A stretch of DNA of 5,651 bases from Syntrophales bacterium. Its GTDB lineage: Bacteria; Desulfobacterota; Syntrophia; Syntrophales; UBA2192. The stretch covers positions 1 through 5,651 of the forward strand of contig JALOPC010000144.1 of the NCBI GenBank assembly GCA_025454095.1. Reading direction: 5' to 3'. The first letter of the stretch is position 1. Every line of letters starts with the position of its first letter. Both the position numbers and the translations under genes were made by a program. Shown here one piece after another: positions 1-5,651 of the stretch. Under the pieces are notes generated by a model, which saw only the letters and a program-made list of their open reading frames with translations, did no database searches and was not told where the DNA came from.

Positions 1-1
1 C

Positions 2-109
2 AAGGAAATCGAGTGGCGGTTCAACCACCGCAGCGAAAACCTCGTCAAGCTCATCCGGAACCTCCTGGACCAGAGGGTGACCGCGGATTCGGAGCTTCTA
101 AGGCCCTGA
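2..109 (+). CDS. C-terminal end of a probable IS1595-type transposase (5' truncated by window edge)
   Basis: An open frame enters from the left edge and ends at TGA 107-109, leaving 35 residues. The visible peptide begins [18 protein letters not shown] and ends in LLRP. The E-x-RFNHR pattern followed by a leucine-rich helix resembles the C-terminal end of ISXO2-like/IS1595-family DDE transposases, where a (Y/W)RFN-R motif sits just after the last catalytic acidic residue. This is recognition from memory of a short tail, so the family call is tentative; the catalytic residues would lie left of the window. It is in the same orientation as the downstream metabolic genes but is functionally unrelated to them. 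If correct, the insertion sequence ends within the next ~120 bases. No terminal inverted repeat could be confirmed because the other end is not visible. Confidence 0.5.
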   Translation, partial: KEIEWRFNHRSENLVKLIRNLLDQRVTADSELLRP

Positions 110-231
110 GGACCGGAACGGGCGACAGAGAGGACAAGGGGGCCTCCCGCTTTGAGGCCGCGTCAACACACCGGACATCAACCCAGGAAAAAAAGGCCTT
201 TCACGAACAGGCTGAAGCAAGGAGGAAGAAC
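110..231. other. Intergenic region upstream of the mutase gene, possible IS end and operon promoter region
   Basis: These 122 bases separate the upstream coding tail from the first metabolic gene, so they are where an operon promoter and the right end of the putative insertion sequence should lie. A small hairpin is possible (GGCCTC at 141-146 with GAGGCC at 154-159, 7-base loop), but it has no following T tract and is not a convincing terminator. A TTGAGG at 152-157 could be a -35 element, but the matching -10 position (ACATCA, 175-180) is poor. AAAGGCCTTT at 192-201 is a 10-base palindrome of unknown meaning. No sigma-54 site or riboswitch was recognised; a B12 riboswitch would need more room than this. 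Confidence 0.4.
219..225 (+). promoter_or_regulatory. Shine-Dalgarno site that fixes the mutase start
   Basis: AAGGAGG lies 6 bases before ATG 232. It is near-ideal in sequence and spacing. The open frame extends upstream to an ATG at 13, but that extension would overlap the upstream gene tail, has no comparable site, and adds a low-complexity peptide foreign to the mutase family. The site therefore selects 232 as the start. Confidence 0.85.
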
Positions 232-2370
232 ATGGCTGAACACCCCCAGATGAAGAAATGGAAAGAACAGGTCTCAAAGGAACTCAAGGGCAAGCCCGTG
301 GAGGCGCTCAACTGGGAGACCCCCGAGGGGATTACCGTCAAGCCCCTCTACACGGCGGAAGACCTGGAAGGCATGGATTTCGTCAACACCCTCTCCGGCA
401 TGGCCCCCTACGTCCGCGGTCCCGTGGCCTCCATGTACGCCAACCAGCCCTGGACGATCCGCCAGTACGCCGGGTTCGCCACGGCCAAGGAATCCAACGC
501 GTTCTACCGGAGATCGCTCGCCGCCGGTAACCAGGGCCTCTCCGTCGCCTTCGACCTGGCCACGCACCGCGGCTACGACTCCGATCACCCGAGGGTGTCC
601 GGCGACGTGGGCAAGGCCGGCGTGGCCATCGACTCCGTCGAGGACATGAAGGTCCTCTTCGACGGCATCCCCCTGGACAAGGTGACCGTCTCCATGACGA
701 TGAACGGCGCCGTGCTCCCGATCCTCGCGGGCTACATCGTGACCGCCGAGGAGCAGGGCGTGAAGCAGGAACAGCTCGCGGGCACGATCCAGAACGACAT
801 CCTGAAGGAGTTCCTCACCCGCAACACCTACATCTACCCGCCCCTGCCCTCGATGCGGATCGTCTCGGACATCATCGCCTACTGCTCCAAGAACATGCCG
901 CGCTACAACACGATCTCCATCAGCGGCTACCACATCATGGAAGCGGGCGCGACCTCGGTGCTGCAGACGGCCTTCACGCTCGCCGACGGCAAGCAGTACA
1001 TCCGCGCGGCCATCGACGGCGGCCTCTCCATCGACGACTTCGCCCCGAGGCTCTCCTTCTTCTTCGGCATCGGCATGAACTTCTTCATGGAGATCGCCAT
1101 GCTGCGGGCGGCCCGCTACCTCTGGAACAAGACGGTCAGCGAGTTCAACCCGAAGAACCCCCGCTCCACCATCCTGAGGACCCACTGCCAGACATCCGGC
1201 TGGAGCCTCACGGAACAGGACCCCTACAACAACGTGATCCGCACGACCCTCGAGGCCCTCGCGGCGGCCCTGGGCGGCACGCAGTCGCTGCACACCAACG
1301 CCCTGGACGAGGCCATCAGCCTGCCGACGGACTTCTCGGCCCGCATCGCCCGGAACACCCAGATCATCATCCAGGAAGAGTCCCAGGTCTGCCACGTGGT
1401 CGACCCCCTGGGAGGCTCCTACTACATCGAGGCCCTCACGGGCGCGATCATCCGCGAGGCCAAGAAGATCATGGACGAAATCGAGGCCCTCGGCGGCATG
1501 GCCCGCGCCATCGAGACGGGGATGCCGAAGCTGCGCATCGAGGAGTCGGCGGCACGCCGCCAGGCCCGCATCGACCAGGGCAAGGACGTCATCGTCGGCG
1601 TCAACAAGTACCGGGTGAAGGAAGAAGCCCCCATCGAAACGCTGGAAGTGCCCAGCACGGTCCGCGACGAGCAGATCGCCCGGATCAGGGAGACCAAGGC
1701 CAAGCGCGACAACGCCGCCGTGAAGAAGGCCCTCGAGAACATCACGGCCGTGGCCGAAAAGGGCGGCAACCTCCTGGAGGCCGCCATCCAGGCCATGCGG
1801 CTGCGCGCCACCGTGGGCGAGGTCAGCGACGCCATGGAGAAGGTCTTCGGCCGCTACGTGGCCACCACGCGGATGATCTCGGGCGTGTACTCCTCCGAGT
1901 ACGGCGAGAGCGACGTGATCAAGAGCCTGCAGAAGCGCACCGAGAGCTTCCTGAAGCAGACGGGCCGGCGCCCGAGGATGCTCGTGACGAAGATGGGTCA
2001 GGACGGCCACGACCGCGGCATCAAGGTCGTCGCCACGGCCTTTGCCGACCTCGGCTTCGACATCGACATCAGCCCCATGTTCCAGACGCCCGACGAGGCG
2101 GCCAAGATGGCCCTCGAGAACGACGTCCACGTCGTGGGCGCCTCGAGCCTCACGGCGGGCCACAAGACCCTGGTGCCCGAGCTGATCCAGAAGCTCAAGG
2201 CCTCCGGCGCAGACGAGATCCTGGTCATCGCGGGCGGCGTCATCCCCCCGACGGACTACGACTTCCTCTACAAGGCCGGGGTCGCGGGGATCTTCGGGCC
2301 GGGGACCTCGATTCCCGACTCGGCGGACAAGGTACTCACCCTGCTGGAGCAGAAGCACCTGAAGAAGTAG
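232..2370 (+). CDS. scpA: Methylmalonyl-CoA mutase, single-chain, adenosylcobalamin-dependent
   Basis: Cytoplasmic enzyme interconverting succinyl-CoA and (R)-methylmalonyl-CoA by a radical mechanism with adenosylcobalamin. The product is 712 residues, normal for the single-chain (E. coli ScpA-like) form. Residues ~1-545 form the substrate-binding TIM-barrel domain and linker. Residues ~575-705 are the B12-binding domain, with the base-off motif D591-x-H593-xx-G596 (H593 is the lower cobalt ligand), SSL at 638-640 and the GGVIPP stretch at 668-673. Active-site residues known from the Propionibacterium enzyme align with a constant offset of 10: Tyr89 is Y79, Arg207 is R197, Tyr243/His244 are Y233/H234. 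Keeping both Y79 and R197 marks true methylmalonyl-CoA specificity, since isobutyryl-CoA mutases carry Phe and Gln there. The start at ATG 232 is set by the ribosome site at 219-225. It leads a same-strand cluster with its chaperone and epimerase. No truncation or missing key residue was seen. Confidence 0.97.
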   Translation: MAEHPQMKKWKEQVSKELKGKPVEALNWETPEGITVKPLYTAEDLEGMDFVNTLSGMAPYVRGPVASMYANQPWTIRQYAGFATAKESNAFYRRSLAAGNQGLSVAFDLATHRGYDSDHPRVSGDVGKAGVAIDSVEDMKVLFDGIPLDKVTVSMTMNGAVLPILAGYIVTAEEQGVKQEQLAGTIQNDILKEFLTRNTYIYPPLPSMRIVSDIIAYCSKNMPRYNTISISGYHIMEAGATSVLQTAFTLADGKQYIRAAIDGGLSIDDFAPRLSFFFGIGMNFFMEIAMLRAARYLWNKTVSEFNPKNPRSTILRTHCQTSGWSLTEQDPYNNVIRTTLEALAAALGGTQSLHTNALDEAISLPTDFSARIARNTQIIIQEESQVCHVVDPLGGSYYIEALTGAIIREAKKIMDEIEALGGMARAIETGMPKLRIEESAARRQARIDQGKDVIVGVNKYRVKEEAPIETLEVPSTVRDEQIARIRETKAKRDNAAVKKALENITAVAEKGGNLLEAAIQAMRLRATVGEVSDAMEKVFGRYVATTRMISGVYSSEYGESDVIKSLQKRTESFLKQTGRRPRMLVTKMGQDGHDRGIKVVATAFADLGFDIDISPMFQTPDEAAKMALENDVHVVGASSLTAGHKTLVPELIQKLKASGADEILVIAGGVIPPTDYDFLYKAGVAGIFGPGTSIPDSADKVLTLLEQKHLKK

Positions 2371-2381
2371 CTGTGACAACC

Positions 2382-2411
2382 CGTTGCCGGGGGGAGCCTC
2401 CCCCGGCAACG
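2382..2411 (+). other. Strong intergenic hairpin between mutase and meaB
   Basis: Bases 2382-2393 pair perfectly with 2400-2411 (12 base pairs, arms CGTTGCCGGGGG and CCCCCGGCAACG). One further G-T pair (2394/2399) closes a four-base AGCC loop. The hairpin starts 12 bases after the mutase stop and ends 4 bases before the first possible meaB ATG (2416). No T tract follows, so it is not a classical intrinsic terminator. It occupies the region where a meaB ribosome site would be, and the only purine-rich run (GGGGGGAG, 2389-2396) is inside it. Likely roles are mRNA 3' end protection or processing, or modulation of meaB translation; which one is inference. Confidence 0.7.
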
Positions 2412-2415
2412 CTGC

Positions 2416-3447
2416 ATGAAACGATTGGACCGGATCCGGGACGGGGTGATGCAGAACAAGGGAATCGACTACTACGCCCAGGGCGTGATCGGCCGCAACC
2501 GGCTGGTCATGGCAAAAACCATCACACTGATCGAGAGCACCCTGCCGGCCCACCAGGAGCTGGCCCGCCAGGTCATGGACGCGCTGCTTCCCCACACGGG
2601 AAAGGCGGTCCGCCTGGGGATCACGGGCGTGCCCGGCGCCGGCAAGAGCACCTTCATCGAGAGCTTCGGCATGATGCTCACGGAGAAAGGGCTCCGCGTG
2701 GCCGTGCTCGCCGTCGATCCCAGCAGCCCCCGCACGGGCGGAAGCATCCTGGCGGACAAGACCCGGATGGAAAAGCTCTCGGTGAACGAGCAGGCCTTCA
2801 TCCGGCCGTCCCCCTCGGGGGGCACCCTCGGCGGGGTGGCCCGCAAGACCCGCGAGACCATGATGATCTGCGAAGCCGCGGGCTACGACGTCATCATGGT
2901 GGAAACGGTGGGGGTGGGGCAGTCGGAAGTCGCCGTGGCCTCCATGGTGGACTTCTTCCTCGTTTTGATGATCGCCGGGGCCGGCGACGAGCTGCAGGGG
3001 ATCAAGAAGGGCGTGCTGGAACTGGCCGACGCCATCACGGTCAACAAGGCCGACGGCGACAACGTCGAGCGGGCCAAACTTGCCCGCCAGCAGTACGAGA
3101 CGGCCATGCACCTGCTCTCGCCGCCTTCGCCCGACTGGAGCACCCCCGTTCTGATGTGCAGCTCCCTCGCGGGCAGCGGTCTCGAGGACATCTGGGAGAC
3201 GGTCCTGAAACACCGGAAGATCATGAACGACAAGGGGGATCTGGAAAAGAAACGCAGCGAGCAGTCGCGCCTGTGGATGTGGGCCCTGGTCAAGGAGGGA
3301 CTGGAAGAGTGGTTCTCCAAGAATGCCCAGGTCGTCAACCTGCTGCCCCTCATCGAGAAGGAAGTGGTCAGCGGCAAGATCACGGCCACCTCGGGGGCGG
3401 CCCGGATCCTCTCGTTTCTCCAGAATTACGATCTCACCACAACGTGA
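2416..3447 (+). CDS. meaB: MeaB/ArgK-type GTPase, chaperone of methylmalonyl-CoA mutase
   Basis: P-loop GTPase of the SIMIBI (MeaB/ArgK/MMAA) family. It binds methylmalonyl-CoA mutase, gates cofactor loading and protects the enzyme from inactivation. The 343-residue product has a helical N-terminal part (~30-65), the Walker A loop G71-VPGAGKS-T79, the conserved [11 protein letters not shown] stretch (101-111) followed by DKTRM (114-118), the ETVGVGQSE switch segment (163-171), the guanine-specificity motif NKAD (210-213), and a C-terminal helical dimerisation arm (~270-340). All nucleotide-binding motifs are intact. It lies 45 bases after the mutase, the usual partnership. The start is uncertain: ATG 2416 gives 343 residues but sits right behind the hairpin and lacks a free ribosome site. 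ATG 2449 gives 332 residues, close to E. coli ArgK, with only a weak GGG-rich leader. The older name ArgK reflects a disputed arginine-transport role and should not be used to infer function. Confidence 0.95.
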   Translation: MKRLDRIRDGVMQNKGIDYYAQGVIGRNRLVMAKTITLIESTLPAHQELARQVMDALLPHTGKAVRLGITGVPGAGKSTFIESFGMMLTEKGLRVAVLAVDPSSPRTGGSILADKTRMEKLSVNEQAFIRPSPSGGTLGGVARKTRETMMICEAAGYDVIMVETVGVGQSEVAVASMVDFFLVLMIAGAGDELQGIKKGVLELADAITVNKADGDNVERAKLARQQYETAMHLLSPPSPDWSTPVLMCSSLAGSGLEDIWETVLKHRKIMNDKGDLEKKRSEQSRLWMWALVKEGLEEWFSKNAQVVNLLPLIEKEVVSGKITATSGAARILSFLQNYDLTTT

Positions 3448-3479
3448 CGAAACCAGACGAGTCAGGAGGGTCAGTGCAT

Positions 3480-3881
3480 ATGAAGATTACACGTTTGGAT
3501 CACATCGGAATCGCGGTGAAAAGCATCGCCGAGTCCCTGAAGGTCTACGAGGCGATGGGTCTGAAATCCGTGGGCGTCGAAGAGGTGGCCGAGCAGAAGG
3601 TCCGCGTGGCTTTTCTACCCATCGGCGAGGCCGAGATCGAGCTGCTCGAGTCCACCGCGCCGGACGGCCCCGTGGCCAAGTACATCGAGAAGAACGGCGA
3701 GGGCATCCAGCACATCGCGCTGCGCGTGGACAACCTCGAGGCGGCCCTGGCGGAGATGAAAGCCAAGGGCGTGCGGCTCATCGACGAGAAGCCCCGCTAC
3801 GGCGCGGGCGGCGCGAAGATCGCCTTCGTGCACCCCCGCTCCACCGGCGGCGTGCTGCTCGAGCTCAGCGAGAGGGAGTAG
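3480..3881 (+). CDS. mce: Methylmalonyl-CoA epimerase
   Basis: Small metalloenzyme of the vicinal oxygen chelate (glyoxalase) superfamily that interconverts (R)- and (S)-methylmalonyl-CoA, linking the mutase (R form) to the carboxyltransferase/decarboxylase (S form). The product is 133 residues, the usual length, made of two beta-alpha-beta-beta-beta modules. Expected metal ligands are visible: H8 in LDHIGIAV, E54 in EIELLES (the position taken by Gln in the Propionibacterium enzyme), H78 in GIQHIAL and E128 in LLELSE. The terminal FVHP-x(4)-GGVLLEL pattern is characteristic of this enzyme rather than of glyoxalase I. ATG 3480 is preceded by AGGAGGG (3464-3470) at 9-base spacing. A GTG at 3474 is in frame but only 3 bases from that site, so it is less likely. 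It follows meaB by 32 bases and is surely co-transcribed. Confidence 0.95.
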   Translation: MKITRLDHIGIAVKSIAESLKVYEAMGLKSVGVEEVAEQKVRVAFLPIGEAEIELLESTAPDGPVAKYIEKNGEGIQHIALRVDNLEAALAEMKAKGVRLIDEKPRYGAGGAKIAFVHPRSTGGVLLELSERE

Positions 3882-3908
3882 GCACCGCAACAACCCATTC
3901 GAAAATCC

Positions 3909-3916
3909 AGGAGGAG
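3909..3916 (+). promoter_or_regulatory. Shine-Dalgarno site supporting a GTG start for the carboxyltransferase
   Basis: AGGAGGAG lies 7 bases before GTG 3924. It supports GTG as initiator and gives the expected N-terminus, with a short charged helix before the family core. The next in-frame ATG (3951, residue 10) has no such site and would remove part of that helix. Confidence 0.8.
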
Positions 3917-3923
3917 AACGACC

Positions 3924-5372
3924 GTGACGAATAAGGAAAAAATCGAACTCATGAGGGCCCGCGAGCAGAAGATCGAGCTGGGCGGCGGCGCCAAGGCCCT
4001 CGAGAAGGTGAAGGCCACGGGGAGGCTGACGGCCCGCGAGAGGCTCGCCCGTCTCTTCGACGCAGGCAGCTTCGTGGAACTGGACAAGTTCGTGGAGCAT
4101 CGCTGCGTGAACTTCGGCATGGACCAGACAGAAGTCCCCGGCGAGGGCGTCGTGACGGGGTACGGCCTGGTGAACGGCCGTACCGTGTTCGCCTTCGCGC
4201 AGGATTTCAGCACCATGGGCGGCTCGCTGGGCGAAATGCACGCGGCCAAGATTGTCAAGTGCCAGGAGCGGGCCCTGTCGGCGGGCGCCCCCATCGTGGG
4301 CCTCAACGACTCGGGCGGCGCGCGGATCCAGGAAGCCGTCGACTCGCTGGCGGGCTACGGCCGGATCTTCTACCGCAACACCATGGCCTCGGGCATCATC
4401 CCGCAGGTGAGTGCCATCATGGGCCCCTCGGCCGGCGGCGCCGTGTACTCGCCCGCGCTCATGGACTTCATCTACATGGTGGACAAGGAGTACGCCCAGA
4501 TGTTCATCACGGGCCCCCAGGTCGTCAAGGCCGTCATGGGCGAGGAAGTGACGGCCATGGAGCTCGGCGGCGCCATGACCCACAACACGAAGAGCGGGGT
4601 GGCCCACTTCGTGGCGTCCTCCGACGAGGACTGCATCGACCAGATCAAGAAGCTCCTGAGCTACCTCCCTCTGAACAACCGCGAGAAGCCGCCGGTGGCC
4701 CCCTGCGCCGACCCGGCGGACCGGATGGAAGAGAAGCTCAACACGCTCGTCCCCGAGGCCAGCAACCGTCCCTACGACATCAAGCGGGTCATCAAGCTCG
4801 TCGTCGACGACGGCGAGATCTACGAGAGCCAGGCCCTCTACGCGATGAACATGGTCACCTGCTTCGCCCGGATGAACGGCCAGCCCGTGGGGATCATCGC
4901 CAACCAGCCGGCCGTGCTCGCGGGGTGCCTCGACATCAACTCCTCGGACAAGGCCTCTCGCTTCATCCGCTTCTGCGACTGCTTCAACCTCCCCTACGTC
5001 TACCCCGAGGCGACGGTGCCGAAGATCACGATCGTGCTGCGCAAGGCTTACGGCGGCTCCTACCTCGGCATGTGCTCCGGCCAGACGGGCGCCGACGTGG
5101 TCATGGCCTGGCCCTCGGCGGAGATCGCTGTCATGGGCGCCGAAGGGGCGGCCAAGATCATCTTCCGCAAGGAGGAGCCCGAGAATCTCAAGAAGAAGAC
5201 GCAGGAATACATCGACAACTTCGCAACCCCCTACCAGGCGGCGCGGCACGGCCTCATCGAGCACGTCATCGAGCCGAAGGAGACGCGGCCCATGATCATC
5301 AAGGCCCTCAAGATGCTCGAGGGCAAGAAGGAAGACCGCCCCTGGAAGAAACACGGCAACATTCCTCTCTAG
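3924..5372 (+). CDS. mmdA: Biotin-dependent acyl-CoA carboxyltransferase, methylmalonyl-CoA decarboxylase alpha / PccB family, with internal in-frame deletion
   Basis: Carboxyltransferase that moves CO2 between (S)-methylmalonyl-CoA and protein-bound biotin, giving propionyl-CoA. The downstream OadG-like subunit and the absence of a biotin carboxylase favour the sodium-pump decarboxylase (MmdA) over propionyl-CoA carboxylase, though sequence alone does not settle this. The N-terminal crotonase-like domain looks complete: FAQDF and GGSLGEMHAAKI (99-110), NDSGGARIQE (128-137), GPSAGGAVYSPAL (168-179). The C-terminal domain has ANQP, AGCLDINSSDKASRFIRFCD, KAYGGSY (374-380), WPSAEIAVMG and the family ending RPWKKHGNIPL. 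Between FNLP (354-357) and YVYPEATVPK (358-367), however, ~28-29 residues are missing relative to relatives. These are the DVPGF-x-PG and GGIIRHGAKLL part. Length is 482 against ~510 expected. The frame is intact, so this may be a recent in-frame deletion, an assembly error or a divergent form; activity is doubtful. GTG start with a good ribosome site. Confidence 0.9.
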   Translation: MTNKEKIELMRAREQKIELGGGAKALEKVKATGRLTARERLARLFDAGSFVELDKFVEHRCVNFGMDQTEVPGEGVVTGYGLVNGRTVFAFAQDFSTMGGSLGEMHAAKIVKCQERALSAGAPIVGLNDSGGARIQEAVDSLAGYGRIFYRNTMASGIIPQVSAIMGPSAGGAVYSPALMDFIYMVDKEYAQMFITGPQVVKAVMGEEVTAMELGGAMTHNTKSGVAHFVASSDEDCIDQIKKLLSYLPLNNREKPPVAPCADPADRMEEKLNTLVPEASNRPYDIKRVIKLVVDDGEIYESQALYAMNMVTCFARMNGQPVGIIANQPAVLAGCLDINSSDKASRFIRFCDCFNLPYVYPEATVPKITIVLRKAYGGSYLGMCSGQTGADVVMAWPSAEIAVMGAEGAAKIIFRKEEPENLKKKTQEYIDNFATPYQAARHGLIEHVIEPKETRPMIIKALKMLEGKKEDRPWKKHGNIPL

Positions 5373-5373
5373 A

Positions 5374-5400
5374 GCCGCTGCCGGCCATAACCGGCACGGC
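5374..5400 (+). other. Hairpin just after the carboxyltransferase stop codon
   Basis: GCCG-C-TGCCGG (5374-5384) can pair with CCGGCACGGC (5391-5400): 6 base pairs, a one-base bulge at 5378, then 4 more pairs, with a CCATAA loop. It begins one base after the TAG stop. No T tract follows, so it is not a standard terminator, and the next gene has its own strong ribosome site 38 bases later. It may protect or define the 3' end of the upstream message or reduce read-through; this is inference. A minor CCCT-GAAG-AGGG stem follows at 5400-5411. Confidence 0.55.
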
Positions 5401-5437
5401 CCTGAAGAGGGTGAGCAATCATTGATTTAACCGTATG

Positions 5438-5445
5438 AAGGAGGT
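5438..5445 (+). promoter_or_regulatory. Strong Shine-Dalgarno site for the OadG-like gene
   Basis: AAGGAGGT, essentially the full anti-16S complement, lies 8 bases before ATG 5454 and is followed by a run of six T. It argues that the 48-residue frame is truly translated and fixes its start over the in-frame ATG at 5460. Confidence 0.8.
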
Positions 5446-5453
5446 TTTTTACC

Positions 5454-5600
5454 ATGGAGATGGACAATTTCACATTCGGCGTGACGATGCTGGTGGCCGG
5501 GATGGGGGGCACGCTGGTGACCCTGGGGCTGCTGAGCCTGATGATGGCCGGCCTGGGCAAGCTCTTCCCCTACAAGGAAGAGGGCGGAAAGGAGGGCTGA
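5454..5600 (+). CDS. oadG: OadG/MmdD-like small membrane subunit of a sodium-translocating decarboxylase
   Basis: A 48-residue protein with one predicted membrane segment (about residues 8-33, GVTMLVAGMGGTLVTLGLL and following), a short N-terminus (MEMDNF) and a charged tail after FPY (KEEGGKEG). The G-x-T-M-L-x-x-GMG-x-T-L pattern followed by a hydrophobic run fits the OadG/MmdD family. These are small single-pass subunits that hold the carboxyltransferase and biotin carrier against the sodium-pumping beta subunit in oxaloacetate, methylmalonyl-CoA and glutaconyl-CoA decarboxylases. Its place after an mmdA-like gene supports this. It is shorter than characterised gamma/delta subunits (roughly 80-115 residues) and lacks their long Ala/Pro-rich or metal-binding tail, so it may be a minimal version. 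It has a near-perfect ribosome site and ends 4 bases before the next start, which suggests coupled translation. The family call rests on pattern and context. Confidence 0.72.
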   Translation: MEMDNFTFGVTMLVAGMGGTLVTLGLLSLMMAGLGKLFPYKEEGGKEG

Positions 5601-5604
5601 GACG

Positions 5605-5651
5605 ATGCTGGAAGCAATCATTGCCGGACTGGGCGGACTGGTCGTCGGCTT
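5605..5651 (+). CDS. Start of an unidentified, probably membrane-associated gene (3' truncated by window edge)
   Basis: ATG 5605 is preceded by AGGAGGG (5590-5596) at 8-base spacing, inside the end of the previous gene, and opens the frame MLEAIIAGLGGLVVG up to the window edge. Only 15 full codons are visible. The peptide is hydrophobic and glycine-rich, as at the start of a membrane protein. From context, the beta (sodium-channel) subunit of the decarboxylase or another pump component is plausible, but the residues seen do not identify any family. Spacing of 4 bases from the previous stop indicates the same operon. Confidence 0.55.
   Translation, partial: MLEAIIAGLGGLVVG

Noticed and set aside
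141..159. GGCCTC/GAGGCC hairpin as a terminator for the upstream gene
   Set aside because: The stem is only 6 pairs with no T tract, which is expected by chance in GC-rich sequence.
152..180. Sigma-70 promoter with TTGAGG at -35
   Set aside because: The -10 position at the right spacing (ACATCA) is a poor match. It is too weak to annotate as a promoter.
13..231. N-terminal extension of the mutase to ATG 13
   Set aside because: It would overlap the upstream coding tail, has a composition unlike the mutase, adds 73 residues beyond the family length, and ignores the ideal ribosome site before ATG 232.
436..456. Substitutions in the substrate-channel segment of the mutase (MYANQPW where the Propionibacterium enzyme has MYAFRPW) as a sign of altered substrate
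   Set aside because: A Gln at the Arg82-equivalent position also occurs, from memory, in E. coli ScpA, a genuine methylmalonyl-CoA mutase. The specificity residues Y79 and R197 are the standard ones.
274..3213. A 979-codon open frame on the minus strand, antisense to mut and meaB
   Set aside because: It is a by-product of GC-rich third codon positions in the plus-strand genes. Its product is a low-complexity His/Asp/Gly/Arg-rich peptide with no recognisable domain, and it spans two clearly real genes. The minus-strand frame over 3615-5354 is rejected for the same reason.
2373..3479. Long plus-strand open frame running into the epimerase, which would suggest a fusion protein
   Set aside because: The part before ATG 3480 overlaps meaB in another frame and is a Gly/Arg/His-rich shadow. 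The epimerase has its own start and ribosome site.

Overview
The window is a GC-rich, densely packed, all plus-strand stretch encoding the methylmalonyl-CoA branch of propionate metabolism. In order it carries: the tail of an upstream gene that looks like an IS1595-type transposase (2-109), a 122-base gap, a single-chain B12-dependent methylmalonyl-CoA mutase (232-2370), its G-protein chaperone MeaB (2416-3447), methylmalonyl-CoA epimerase (3480-3881), a biotin-dependent carboxyltransferase of the MmdA/PccB family (3924-5372), a 48-residue single-pass membrane protein resembling the OadG/MmdD subunit of sodium-pumping decarboxylases (5454-5600), and the first 15 codons of another probably membrane-associated gene (5605 to the window end). 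No gap exceeds 300 bases and no RNA gene, CRISPR array or convincing promoter was seen.

The gene set and style suggest an anaerobic, propionate-handling bacterium, most likely Desulfobacterota (Syntrophobacter/Syntrophia-like). This is an inference from gene order and protein flavour, not a phylogenetic result. The genes work together as follows. The mutase interconverts succinyl-CoA and (R)-methylmalonyl-CoA. MeaB protects and reloads the mutase. The epimerase converts the R and S epimers. The carboxyltransferase with its membrane partners exchanges (S)-methylmalonyl-CoA and propionyl-CoA, probably coupled to sodium transport. The biotin carrier and the large membrane subunit are not in view and may lie beyond the right edge.

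The most notable observation is in the carboxyltransferase. Its reading frame is intact, but about 28-29 residues are missing from the C-terminal crotonase-like domain at residue 357/358. The missing part is the family's DVPGF to RHGAKLL segment, next to the biotin-side active site. The gap also shows inside the protein itself, because the matching part of the N-terminal domain is present. Two strong intergenic hairpins, between mut and meaB and just after the carboxyltransferase stop, are possible RNA-level control or processing elements.
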